The notes beneath the pieces are model-generated. The model was given only the letters and a program-made list of their open reading frames with translations, did no database searches and was not told where the DNA came from. Below, piece after piece: positions 24,870 to 35,660 of a stretch of DNA of 64,000 bases. The translations under genes were made by a program, and so were the position numbers. The stretch's first letter is position 1, and every line of letters starts with the position of its first letter. Where the stretch lies: contig CM070548.1 in assembly GCA_036346405.1 (NCBI GenBank), forward strand, positions 49,519,779-49,583,778, written 5' to 3'. The DNA comes from Phyllostachys edulis. Taxonomy: Eukaryota; Streptophyta; Magnoliopsida; Poales; Poaceae.

Positions 24870-25800
24870 GTTGAGGTCGTAGCCGTTGGATTCAGATCCA
24901 AAGGCCACGACCTCCGCTGCAAACCACCGCAGCGAGATCCTCCCACCTCATCGAGGTCATAGCCGTTGGATCAGATCCAACAGCCATGACCTCCCTTCGC
25001 TATCAAACGCCCAAGTCCTCCACCCCATCGAGGTCTTGTGCCGTTGGATCAAGGATCCATGGCCATGACCTCCCCTCACTGTTAAACCACTCAGACCTCC
25101 CACCTAATTGAGGTCGTAGCCGTTGGATCAGATCCAACAGCCCACGACCTCCCCTCAATATCAAGCGCACCAGACCTCCCCCATCTTGTGTGGTGCGCCG
25201 TTGGATTTAAAATCTATGACCACGACCTCCCCTTTGCTTCGTGCGCATCAGACCTCCCACCCACGTGAGGTCGTAGCCGTTAGATGTAAATCTCATGGCC
25301 ATGACCTCCCTTGTCCTCTCCTTGCCATTGGATCTCGTTTCAACGCGCGAGATCTGTGGGCCGTTCAGACCATCCTTTTTAAGCCGTTAGATTTAAATCG
25401 CGCGGTCTCTGTTGAGTGGGCCGTTCGGACCACTCCTGTGAGCCCTTAGATCTAAATCTAAAGGCCATGACCTCCTTTGCGCTATGCGCAGCGCCTAGGA
25501 CCTCCTCAATTGTTGTGTGCCCTTGGATTAAGATCCAAAGGCCATGACCTCCACAACTTTGGCTGTATCGAGCGCAGCGTTAAGTCCTCCCATCAGGTCC
25601 GCACCGTTGGATGTAGATCCAACGCCTTGGACCTCCTGTCCCCTTTTCCTTTGCGCATCCGCGCAATGATAATCGGAGGGTCACGACCTCCCCAGTCCAA
25701 ATCGGAGGGCTGTGACCTCCTCCTATCACTTAAACGTACCGTTTCACAAACCGCATCCGAGGGTCATGACCTCCCCATCCTCTTTATCCAACGGTGGAGA
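24870..25800 (+). promoter_or_regulatory. U3 array of GTTGGATC-GATCCAAC palindromes and GACCTCC, G1
   Basis: Units of about 60-75 bp combine a palindrome GTTGGATCAGATCCAAC (perfect at 24965-24981 and 25122-25138) with a (C/T)GACCTCC(C) motif. They lie upstream of the TATA box at 26049, where an enhancer would be. Further GACCTCC copies lie at 26810-27190. Confidence 0.75.
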
Positions 25801-26048
25801 TCATGTCCTGTTCTTCTCCTAGCTTGGGCGCGCGTGCGAGAGCCATGGCAGTGGAGAAGGTCAGAGCTGGGTCTTGTCCCAACGGCTCTGTTCTGCGCGC
25901 ATTAAATGCATGGCAGAGCTTTCCGCCCCCTAGGCCATGCCCTAACCTACCTACCCTGTCCTCACCATCTTGTCCAGGCCATGGACCGCGCCATGGACTA
26001 AGCTCACCATGAGCTTAACCCGTGGCTCAGGACCTCTTTTGCCCTAGG

Positions 26049-26055
26049 TATAAAA
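26049..26055 (+). promoter_or_regulatory. TATA box of solo LTR G1
   Basis: TATAAAA in CTAGGTATAAAAGCTCC. The next 326 bases up to the candidate donor at 26382 contain no ATG at all. Confidence 0.7.
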
Positions 26056-26062
26056 GCTCCCC

Positions 26063-29000
26063 GTGGTCTTCCTTGGCTTCTTTTGCACACTCCACTTTGC
26101 TCTCGAGCTCCCAAACCACAGACCTCCCCTTGGCCGCCATTGCTGGAGCTTGGAGCTCCCCTGTGGCAGCGCTCCTGTGGCTCTCCTCTCCTTCTCTGTG
26201 CTTCAATTTGTGCCATTCACCTCTGTGACAAAAGACCTAACTCATTGGTTGGGACAATTGCAGAGGTGGTCTAAGTGGAGCTTGGAGCTTGGAGGACTTC
26301 ACCTTGGCCGTGGAGCTCATTGTCTTCCCCAGCGCCGGTCCTTCCTTTCCACGACCTCCTCAGCACCCTCTGGACCTCCAGGTAATCCTCCTGGTAGTCC
26401 TTAGAGCTTGGCACACGCTTGTATGAATGATGCGGAGCTCAATATAGCTGTTGTCTTGTTGGCTGTAGAGGTCAAATCGTGCTCCTCTTCGGCTCGTCGG
26501 CGTTCAAGGCCGCCGCCACCGTTGAGAGGAGGTCCATCGTGTGTGCAACACTATTGCGCACTCAATGGTACCCTTGGTTGTCGCCGGCGAGGTCTGCATC
26601 GCCGGCATTGACCATGTCTTTTCGATGAAGTTCTTGTTGGAACGTGTCAGCCTGCGCGTGTTGTTAAGACATAGATTTGGGGCAGTAAATGCTCCATCAT
26701 TGGGAGCATTTACTGCTGTCTTAACGCGCTTGGACCTCCTCGTTGTCCCGTGCGCCTTAACTCCTTGCTGCGTCAAGGCGCGAAAGGCCAGGGTTTTGAT
26801 TCGACCGTCAAGACCTCCCTCTGGTGAGATCTTGACCGCCCAGACCTCCTCTGTGAGATCTTGGCCGTTGGGGTCCTCCCTGTGTCAATCGCAGCTGCAG
26901 GAGACCTCCTCGCAAGACCTCCTCCGCGTAGGACCTCCCGAGGTCATCTCAGCTGTTTTTGACCTCCCCATGTTGATCTTGACCGTTCGGTCCTCCTCTA
27001 TCGCTAGGTCCATTGGATGCGGATCAACGCCACGACCTCCCCTCTCGTTCGCAAGGCTTCTTCGGGAGGATATGGACCGTTGGATCCAAGATCAATGGCC
27101 CATGTCCTCTGAACCTTCAGCGAAGACGCGGCGTTATCACTGGGAGGTCTTGAGCCGTTAGATCCAGGATCTATGGCTCATGTCCTCCCCCTGCCTTATT
27201 GGTTTTTAGAATATCCAGAGAGCTCCTTTTTGCAAACTGAAAGAGGTATGAACTTTAAAAATGCATAACAAATTCATCTTAGCTCCTTTTTAGGTGATTC
27301 AAATTTCAGTAGCTCTGGTTTGGACTGAGCTCTAATCTAAAAATAGTTATGAGCTCAATTCAGCTCCAGAACATGGATTTGCAATAGGTTTCAAAATTAA
27401 CTATAAATGTTACATTAAAAATTCAATTTAACTTGTAAAATGCATAAGTAAATCTCTGAAGATTATTTTGGAGTGAATCCAACCTTGTTGGCTTCCTCTG
27501 TTAGTAAACTAAATGTTAGAATAGGATTTAGGCATGTCACTATTTTTAAAAGAATTGTGGGTGCATTTTAGATGTGCTCATTATCATGTCTTTGAAAAAT
27601 CATAAAACATAGCATCATAGCTCCAAATGAAGTGAACTTAGTTGTGTTATTCATCTCATGAGGTGCTTGTTTTACTGTAAAAATCTCAGCTACACCACCT
27701 TTCTAGAAAATGTTGTCAAATAATTAAATTAGTGTTTAGTAGCAGTTTTGATTTTTAGGACTGGGCAGATTTGTTTTGCTCATATCTTTTGCATTGAGAA
27801 TCCAAATCAATTGATTCTTGTTGCTAAATTCCCTAAAAATCATCCTCTTGCTTCTGTAGAAATTTCAGAGCATTTGGAGTTTGTTTTCTGTGCTGTCTTT
27901 GTGGTTTTCGTCGTTCTTATCGATTCTTTTCGCCTTTTCGATTAGGTGCCGACGAGTGTGTTGATCCCGTGAGTGATCCTCAGCAACATCTTGAGCAAAA
28001 CCAGCAAGGCAAGTAGTTTGATCATATCCCATTATTGTCCCATTACTTTAAAGTTTAATACTTTGTTTCACTTGTATGTATGCATTGCTACTTTGTGTTC
28101 AAATATCGATTAGTTGAGCTTATAGATGCATATCCTGTAGGCAAATGTTCATTCTCTACTACTAAGCCTTGGATTATCTTGCTGCGATTTAGAGTTCGAT
28201 GGATGGACTCTTATCGCTTAGTATTTTACGTTGATAATGCTTAGAAATGCTTAGATTACGGTAGAAATGGGCGGTTGTCGACATTATGTCGATGACCTTG
28301 ATCACACTAAAAGTATTATTCCATTATGTCCATCTTATGCTTGTTACTTTGTAAACAAATAAAATAAAAATGAAAATAAAACTGTTATTGACTTGGGCAC
28401 AATGGATGTTGGTGTGATATGTTGGGTGTAAATGGAATGGTGCCTAGGTCCCCAAGGACCGAGTTACTTGTGTCACTAAGCTTAAGCGCTTATCGTGCTA
28501 ACCACACGAGGGTATTGGGAACCCTCTTGGCTAAGTACTTTGGGAGGTGTTAATTGGGGGTCGCAGTGAGTAAAACTGTTTTATAAGGAAAGAGCACCAT
28601 GCTTGTTGCGGGTGGGCGGTGTCTCCTACCTTCCAAGTTGTCGCGACTCTAATTAGCATCATTCATTGGAAATGCCTCAGAGGACTTAGCTGTTAAGCAC
28701 ACCAAAGGAAGTGTGCTAAATAGCTTGGCTTAAAAGGCGCCTCGACGTGTGGGTACATTGGTACACCCTCGCAGGTTAAAACTATTCAATAGCCTCGCCC
28801 TAGGTTATGGACATGCTTGGTAAGGTCGCAAGAACTAGACTACAACATTTAATTAAAACTTGATGGGTTGGTATGAATGGATGTTCATACTATTGTGGTG
28901 GCTATTGGGTTAGTCGCCTGTGATTGTTGTTGTCATCTATCTATTGTTACTATGTTACTTGTCTCGTTGTTTCTTGCAAATTAAAAATGAATTGCAAAAT

Positions 29001-29241
29001 TGCTTTGGAATCTATTTAAATATTGCAAATGAAAACTTGCTTTATGCTAAAATAAGTCCAAAGCCTCATCCACTTAAATAAAGCTTGCATGTAGTTAAAC
29101 TATAGTTCATTATACTATACGTCGGTCTTTAGTAGTACATTTTTGTACTCATTTGCTTTGCTTAATAACTTTGTTGCAGAGGAGGTAGGGCCCAAAGGGC
29201 TTTACTTTTGTGAGATGTGCTGCGGTTGGGAATCGAGCTAG
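26063..29241 (+). CDS. Split LTR reading frame, G1 copy (exons 0, A, B)
   Basis: Exon 0 is an open frame from at least 26063 ending CCTCCAG at 26381 before donor GTAATC; it is in phase 1 and has no in-frame ATG. Exon A is 27946-28008 (63 nt), after acceptor TTTTCGATTAG and before the GC donor AAG/GCAAGT; it begins ADECVDPVSD. Exon B is 29180-29241, after acceptor TTTGTTGCAG, and ends FCEMCCGWESS then TAG. All junctions keep phase 1. Because no start codon is visible, this copy could be a leader, a decayed gene or a non-AUG frame. Function unknown. Confidence 0.42.
26663..26724. repeat. Perfect-arm hairpin in G1
   Basis: Arms GTTAAGACA and TGTCTTAAC enclose a second pair, GCAGTAAATGCTCC and GGGAGCATTTACTGC, separated by six bases. 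It lies in the first candidate intron. It is probably a small inverted-repeat insertion; I see no evidence that it is a microRNA. Confidence 0.6.
28747..28815 (+). other. Conserved LTR block, G1 copy
   Basis: GTGTGGGTACATTGG, GCAGGTTAAAACTATTCAATAG and GGTTATGGAC, in the same order as in A, C and F. It lies between exons A and B. Confidence 0.7.
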
Positions 29242-30780
29242 GCGACTTGGTTGGTTGCCTTGTGGGCTTAAGGCAAACCTTGTGGCTCTTTTTGTTTATC
29301 GCCATCTTATGGCTTTTGCTTCATTGTGTTGCTTTTATTAGTTGTATTTGGCCGGTCGGCCCCTTTTGTAATAACTCTATATATTGTATGTCGTTTATTC
29401 TAGTCGTGCTTTGGTTCTATGTCTTGAATGGAATTGATGCATGATTTTGTAAAAGGGTGTGTATACTGCATTCTGGGAAGTATACATATCTCGAAGACAC
29501 AGATTATTATGTTTGTAATGCTAGGGTCAATGGACGACTAAGTATTACAAGCCTAATAAACCGGGGTCCTCACAAAAACTCTCAAAAACACCTTCTTTGG
29601 AAATTTGCAACCGCCATCTAAAAAACGGTATTACCGAGTCGCAGTACTACCGCCATTTCCCAAGCGGTACTACCGCTCAACTGAAATGCGCAAAAGACTT
29701 AGAAACACATGCCCTGCCACGTGGACGCTCTAGATTGACTTGGCCGTTCGGACCACGTGTCAAAACCGTTGGATCTGGAGAACTGTTCAATGTCCGAACA
29801 TCCCTTTCGATAACCACCATCTGATTTCAATCCAAAGGCTAATACGACCTGTTACTTTCGGACAGTCCAAACGTTCTTCTTCAATATGAGCCGTCTGATC
29901 AAGATCTGACGGTTCGCTATCACACGTCGGGACCCAAGTGACTTACGGTAATACCGCGCCACTTCCGGTTGTCTGCCGACAAGAGTATCTCATGCCACAA
30001 TGCCAGACTACCAAGAAACCCGACAAAGACTGATTTCCGCATAAATCAAAGGCACTCAAAAGCTATTACAAAGCATGTCAACACCTAAGATCACAAGCAA
30101 GTCGAAAAACAATGTATTCTTCATTAAGCACCAAGACTAAGACTCTCCATTTTCAATGTGTTCACCATCAAATAACATGACCAAAAAACCTCCTGGTCTA
30201 ACAAAAAGAAATTTATATGACAGTGATAAATACATAGATCAAACAATACCAAAGTGGCAGCCCCCTTTGATAAACTAAAATGCATGACATACCTGTAACA
30301 CACCAGTTTCCGTGTGTTTGAAAATTTTGAAATTTTAAAAGCTAACCATTCGGTTTTGTTGAATTGCTCAAGCTTAACTTGGACATTTTGGAAATTTGGA
30401 GGTTTAATATGAATTAATCGAACATCAACAAATTCAAGTCTGGTTTATTTGGATGTTGTTTGAGCTCTGGCGTTGTTTTTCCTTCTCTCTGTTCGTTCAG
30501 ATCTCCCCGTTTGGACCTCCCCTTGTGTCTTTTGTTTAGACTTACCTTTAGTCCAGACCTTCCTTTGGTTTAGCCCTCCTTTCGGTCTAGACCTCCATCT
30601 CTATTTGAACCCTCCTTCGGTTTTGACATCCCCTTGGGTCACGACCACCCCAAAGTGCTCCAAGCTCGGGTTTGTGTTTCAAACATCCTTGATTTCCAAA
30701 ATCCAAAGTTCAGGTTGAATCCCCCCTTTCCGAACCTTCCTCTCATCCAACCCTCTTTCCTCCTCATCATCAGGACCTCC

Positions 30781-31020
30781 TTTACGTTCATCTTGACCGT
30801 TAGGACCTCCTTTGAGTTCATCTTGACCGTCAGGATCTCCTTTGCATTCATCTTGACCGTCAGGACCTCCTCCGAGTTCATCTTGACCGTCAGGACCTCC
30901 TTTGCATTCATCTTGACCGTCAGGACCTCCTCCGAGTTCATCTTGACCGTCAAGACCTCCTTTGCGTTCATCTTGACCGTCAGCACCTCCTCCGAGTCCA
31001 TCTTGACTGTCAGGACCTCC
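30781..31020 (+). repeat. 30-bp minisatellite, 8 units (5' LTR of C)
   Basis: Eight head-to-tail 30-bp units of the type TTTGCATTCATCTTGACCGT + CAGGACCTCC, alternating TTTGC and TCCGAG starts. As 30 is divisible by 3, it creates artificial repetitive ORFs on both strands, which are not genes. Confidence 0.93.
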
Positions 31021-32050
31021 CTTGACCTCCTCCTTAGGACCTCCTCATCCTCAGGACCTCCCCCTCGGTCCAGACCTTCCTTTTTGTTTGGACCTCTCCG
31101 TCTGTCAGTCCTTTTCTCTCTCTCTACGCGAGCGCGCTCAGTCCGAACCGTCTGATTGAGGTTGGACGGTCAGATCAAGTTGAGTTCATGCACGCTTCAG
31201 ACTGCTTTGGACCTTCTCCTCTTCCTCAGGACCTCCCTCTTGGTCTTTTTTCAAAGACCACCTTCTCGGTCTTTTTGCAAAGACCACCCCTTTTGGGTCA
31301 CGACCTCCCATGAGGTGCTGACCTCCCCTTTGGGTCACCACCTCCTTTGAGTCATGACCTCTCTTAGGTCACGACCTCCCCTTCGGGTCATGACCTCCCT
31401 TTTGGTCACGACCTCCCTCTTGGTCTTTTTGCCAAGACCACCTTCTCAGTCTTTTTGTAAAGACCACCCCTTTTGGGTCACGACCTCCCTTAATGTACCG
31501 ACCTCCCCTTTCGGTCACCACCTAATTTGGGTCACGACCTCCCTTAGGTCACGATCTCCCCTTCGGGTCATGACCTCCCTCTCGATCTTTTAGTAAAGAT
31601 CACCCCTTTTGGGCCACAACCTCCCTTAAGATCCCGACCTCCCCTTCGGGTCACGACATCCCTCTTGGTCTTTTTGCAAAGACCACCCTCCTGACTAATC
31701 GCTGGTCAGCCCTGTTCACTTTCTCATCCTTGCCCTTCTCCTGTTGAGACGTGTGCATTAAATGCTGCCGTCTTTGTGGTATCGTGCGCATTAAATGCTG
31801 CTGTCTCTGTGCGACGTGCGCATTAAATGTTGTCGTCTTGCTGAGATGTGCGCATTAAATGCGGTTGCCTTCCGGTCATTTGCAAAGACCACCCCCCTGG
31901 TCAAAACCACCCCTTGTGGCCAAGACCTCCCCTTTGGGTCACGGCCTCCTCCTTGGTCAAGACCATCCTGCTGTTCTTTTTCCAAAGACCACCCCTTTGA
32001 TCCTTTTGCAAAGACCACCCTCCTGACCAACCGCCAGTCAACCCTGTTTA
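31020..32050 (+). promoter_or_regulatory. U3 array of GACCTCC and GGTCTTTTTGCAAAGACC, 5' LTR of C
   Basis: Dense GACCTCC(C) motifs are mixed with the hairpin GGTCTTT-TTGC-AAAGACC (for example 31268-31285), repeated about six times. There is also GCGCATTAAATGCTG, repeated four or more times near 31770-31860. The array precedes a weak TATA-like CAAATAGAG (about 32209). Confidence 0.65.
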
Positions 32051-32154
32051 CCTTCTCTTCTCTTCTCCTTTTCCTGTTGCGACGTGCGCATTTCATGCTG
32101 CTGTCTTTGTTGCGGCATGGGCATTAAATGTCGTTATCTCCGTTGAGCCTTGCC

Positions 32155-33707
32155 ACGCCACCGCAAAGCTCGCCGCATCTTCCGGTTGCCTAGGTTCCCC
32201 ATTCCACTTCAAATAGAGTTTCGGGGAGCTCTTTTTGCCGTTCTTTGGCTTCCCTCACCAATCTTTCTCCCTTGCTTTCTCGTTCTCTCGACTTCCTTCG
32301 TTCAAGCTCAGCCTCGAGTGGTCCAGTTTCTACTTTTCTTTGACTGAGTTCTCTTTTTCTTAGTTCTTTGGCTTTGCTTGAGAGTTTATTTGGTTTCATT
32401 TTACCGATTTGGCTCTTTTTGCACGTGTAGATTCCGGTGTGTCCGAAGAGTTCATAGACCCAACAACCTCGACTGAAGCAGCTCAGTTCTTCAGCGAAGG
32501 CAAGTCATAGGCCTTTGATCATCTTGAACCTGTTTTATAAAAAGTATTTTGTTTTATATCAACATGCATGGCTATTTGTATAAAAATGGTTTTGGGAGTA
32601 GCTACACACCCACTTGCCAGTAAGACTCCTTCAATAATTGAAAACAACATGTTGACATGTATCTTTGAACATCCGTAGGATGGGTTATCTTAGTTGGGTA
32701 TTGTTGATATACCAACATGGGTGCGTTCTATGCTTAGTCATGCTCTATTTAGACATTGGTCTCTCGTTCGCATGATTCATCAATGTTAAACTTGACTAAA
32801 TGAGCTATGGAATTGTGGTAGCGCCACTATTGATAAAATTTGTTGTGCCATGACTAGGGTGGTCATTTGGCTGGGTTGAACCGAAATGTTTTCTTACTCA
32901 GGCAAGTGATCGTGCAGTAAAGGGGGTGCTATACGCACACTGGGATGAGGTGGTCTAGGCATACTGTGCAACCACAAGTTCATTTATGGGGTGGACTGGG
33001 CCAACTAATTAGCGATGCTTTGTCTTGGTTCTGTTTTTGATGGGAACGGCGCAAGAGGGGGCCAGGACGGCGAAACCTTAGCGAGTAGAACCGAGGCAAG
33101 GCAGGACTTTGTAAAGGCCATGACACGCTCTCTAGACTACTTACCTAAGGTAGTGAGCAGTGGTATTGGCCATGCCAGACCAACTAGAGAGGTCGTGTAT
33201 TGTGGGTAAAGCTGTACAACCTCTACAGAGTGTAAATCTATTCGAATGGTCGTGTCCCCGGTTATGGACAACGCCCGGTGATATCCCGCAAGGGGTAGAT
33301 CTTTCTTAAAATGTGGTCGTGGTTGGTTCCGAGAGGTTTGGCTCACGACCTGGGTGGTCGTGAGAGGTCTAGCCCATGACCAGGGTGATCGTGTTTGGCC
33401 TGGGCACACAACCAGGGTGGTCGCGTGTTGCTTTCAAAGAAAACTAGTTACTAATGTATTAACCTTTCAACTTGTGCTTTGTAATCTACTTACAATATTT
33501 CCAATAAATGTTGCTTTCTACAAACTAACCATATAGCTATCCTTGTCAAGACCTGTATAAATGTTATTTGCATAACATTTCTCTATGACTTATTGAGTAC
33601 ATTCAAAATACTCATGGCTTGTGCCCTCTGGTTGATCAGCAACCGAAGACCTCCTAGGGAGCTCCGAGCTCTTTGAAGAGGATTTCATTGAAGACTATGC
33701 ATGCTAG
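32155..33707 (+). pseudogene. Split LTR reading frame, 5' LTR copy of C
   Basis: Exon 0 frame runs 32155-32322 (start codon changed to ACG; TGG-to-TAG change inside). Exon A is 32431-32499 (69 nt), after acceptor TTTTTGCACGTGTAG and before the GC donor AAG/GCAAGT; it begins DSGVSEEFIDP. Exon B is 33640-33707, after acceptor CTGGTTGATCAG, beginning ATEDLLGSSELF and ending in TAG. Phases 1/1 agree with A, F and G. The presumed donor of exon 0 (CCAG/TTTCTA) is not canonical in either LTR. Confidence 0.42.
33202..33274 (+). other. Conserved LTR block, 5' LTR of C
   Basis: GTGGGTAAAGCTGTAC, CTATTCGAATGG and CGGTTATGGACAACGC, between exons A and B, matching the block in A, F and G. Confidence 0.75.
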
Positions 33708-34037
33708 GAGACGTCCTCCACTCGATTGCCTGTGGGCTCATCGAATGGCTTCCGCGTTGTGTTTTGATCCGCTGCAGATTTCTTTTGTTGTTAGCCCTGC
33801 GTGGCACCTCTGTAAACAAGCTTGACCATAAGGTCTTTTGCCAGTATTAAAGTTAATTTGTCTGCTTCATCTATTGTTTGTGGTATGGATGTGATGACAC
33901 CTTTTGATGCAACCTGTGCGAGCTAGCGATTGATCTTGGGACTAGCTCAGTGCATAGAGGCCGGGGCCTCCGGGTGGTCTTGGAAGACCTCCTAGGTGGT
34001 CCTAAAGGACCTCTCCAGGTTGGGGTCCTCACAGAGG

Positions 34038-34050
34038 TGGTATAAGAGCC
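34038..34050 (+). other. Primer-binding site of element C
   Basis: TGGTATAAGAGCC, four bases after the LTR end. It matches the initiator-Met tRNA primer site TGGTATCAGAGCC with one change. Confidence 0.88.
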
Positions 34051-34604
34051 ATATCGACTGTAGGACGTAACCTTAGCTAGCATGGTCGATTTAGCCAAGA
34101 GTCTCAAAAGTTATTTTCTAAAACAAACCAACTAATTAATTTGAGTAGATGTTCTTCTCTCATCTTATTCTATTCTTCTCTGATCTTATCCCAATCTCTC
34201 TCATTTCGTCTTGTCTTTCTTGTCTCATTCTTAGGATCTTGCATCTTACCTCATCTGAAATGTTGTTTTCGAAATTCAATCAACCTTCTTACCTCAGTAA
34301 TCTCTATAGGATCGAGCTTTGTGTTAAGTCGCCCACCCATGTAAGTTAAGTTAGAAGAGCTTCCCTAGGGTGGTCCTCCTCGGTTTCGTATCATTAGTTT
34401 GTGCAATAAGACTCCAGTAGTAGGTCCTGTTGCATCTTTTTGCATCTTTTGGCCTCTTGGCTATTTGTTCTTTGGGTTTGACCTACTTTTCCCCGATTAG
34501 GGTGCTCTGTCTTTCTCCCTTGCTCTCTCTTGTCCCTTGTGCTCCCCCCCTCACCTATTGTGCTTTTTCCCTCTCATCTATTAAACCTGGGAAGGTTTGC
34601 GTAG

Positions 34605-35660
34605 ATGGTCCAGACTCGCAACACCTCCGCCAGTCAGGTTGACCCCGTGGACTTCAAGACACCGCCACCCCCACCTCCTCCGACAGTCCCAGTAGATCAA
34701 GGCTTGAGTTAGTTCATGTCAGCATAGACCTAGTTAATAAACACCATGATGCAGAACATGAGCCAGATGATAGCACAGCCGAATCAGACCTCTACGGCCT
34801 TAATCGCAGCGCTGAACCAGAGCAACCAAGCCCCTGCCATGCCACCACCATCAGCTTTTCCTCAGTCTCGGCTGGCAGACTTCATGAGGACCCGGCCATG
34901 CACGCTCTCCAGCTCTTCTGAGCCATTGGATGCGGATGACTGGCTGCGCTCAACCGAAAGGAAGCTCGCCATCACCCGATGTGACGATCGTGAGAAGGTT
35001 CTTTATGCTACGCACCAATTGGAGGGCACAGCAGCAGAGTGGTGGGAGAACTATTGTGCCGCCCATGAGAACCACCAGAACATCTCTTGGGCTGAGTTTT
35101 CTGAAGCTTTCCGCCATTCCCATATTCCTGATGGGAAGGTGGAAACGAAGAAGAATGAATTTCGGGAATTGAAGCAAGGAAGCATGTTGGTGAGTGAGTA
35201 CCTCAATAGGTTTACTCAACTCTCGCGGTATGCTCAAGAGGACGTTGCCACCGATGATGCCCGTCAGAAGCGTTTCAAGCGAGGACTCATCCCGAGTTTG
35301 AAGGTTCAAGTGGTTGGCAACGACTATGCGGATTTCCAACAGCTTGTGAACAAGACCATGCTCATAGAAGAGTCTCGCCGTGAGCTTTCAGAGTCTTATA
35401 AGAGGAAGATGTCTCAGCATGGAGCTCATCGAGGCCATCCGCAGAGAGCCAGGACAAGTGTGCAGCATCCTAGCCAGTTCGCCCCTCAGGTCACCTTCAG
35501 GACCTCCCCAGCAGCAGCTCACCCAGCTACTCCAAGTCATTGCAGCCTCAGCTCCAGCAGTAACACCATTAACCAACATCCAAGAAGCACTAACTCTACC
35601 ACAGGGATCACTTGTTTCAAATGTCACCAACTGGGGCACTACGCCAGCAATTGCCCATAG
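34605..35660 (+). pseudogene. Element C gag, broken by CAG-to-TAG stops
   Basis: The frame starts at ATG 34605 (MVQTRNTSASQVDP), preceded by a splice-acceptor-like TTTGCGTAG. Stops TAG at 34710, 34725 and 34731 and at 35658 all sit where related sequences have Gln. The capsid region (LADFMRTRP, DDWLRSTERKL, WAEFSEAFRHSHIP) is followed by a basic, Pro-rich linker and an intact zinc knuckle CFKCHQLGHYASNC (35613-35654). It would form the virus-like core if intact. Confidence 0.92.

Larger units (their letters stand above)
24307..29574 (+). mobile_element. Solo LTR G1 (5.27 kb) of a giant-LTR Ty3 family
   Basis: Begins TGTAACATCCC and ends GGGGTCCTCACA, flanked by a perfect 5-bp TSD AAAAC (24302-24306 and 29575-29579). 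It is inserted in the 5' LTR of B. No gag-pol is present, so it is a solo LTR. It aligns over its length with G2 (51965-57530). It carries a GACCTCC/palindrome array, TATA box, split reading frame and conserved block in the same order as G2. Confidence 0.92.
14498..30203 (-). mobile_element. Element B: Sirevirus (Ty1-copia), complete but degraded
   Basis: Copia element on the minus strand with a perfect 5-bp TSD AAAAG (14493-14497 and 30204-30208). The 3' LTR is 14498-16392. The 5' LTR is 23079-30203 and contains solo LTR G1. Order gag, protease, integrase, RT, RNase H marks copia. The long coiled-coil gag, multiple polypurine tracts and palindrome-rich LTRs mark the Sirevirus (SIRE/Maximus) lineage. 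The primer site follows the 5' LTR at 23065-23076. It is inserted in solo LTR F. Confidence 0.95.
23079..30203 (-). repeat. 5' LTR of Sirevirus B, interrupted by solo LTR G1
   Basis: LTR sequence at 23079-24306 and 29580-30203, about 1.85 kb without the insertion. It aligns with 14498-16392; the break falls in TTCAAAAC/TCTCAAAAACACC, intact at about 15760. A TATA box is at 23451-23457. Confidence 0.93.
30294..34033 (+). repeat. 5' LTR of element C (3.74 kb)
   Basis: Begins TGTAACACACC and ends GGGGTCCTCACA. It contains a 30-bp minisatellite, a long GACCTCC/GGTCTTT array, the split reading frame and the conserved block. It is 287 bp longer than the 3' LTR, mainly because of extra array units between about 31170 and 31640. 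Confidence 0.94.

Noticed and set aside
25477..25905. ORF of 142 residues and neighbours at 24886-25449
   Set aside because: They read through the GTTGGATC/GACCTCC array of G1, the same artefact as in G2.
30781..31020. Regular 30-bp repeats resembling a CRISPR array
   Set aside because: The units are head to tail with no unique spacers, and the setting is a plant LTR.
30634..31155. Repetitive ORFs on both strands (FILTVRTS and EVLTVKMN repeats), also at 39514-39855
   Set aside because: They come from a 30-bp minisatellite; a unit length divisible by 3 keeps every frame open. No start context or conserved domain.
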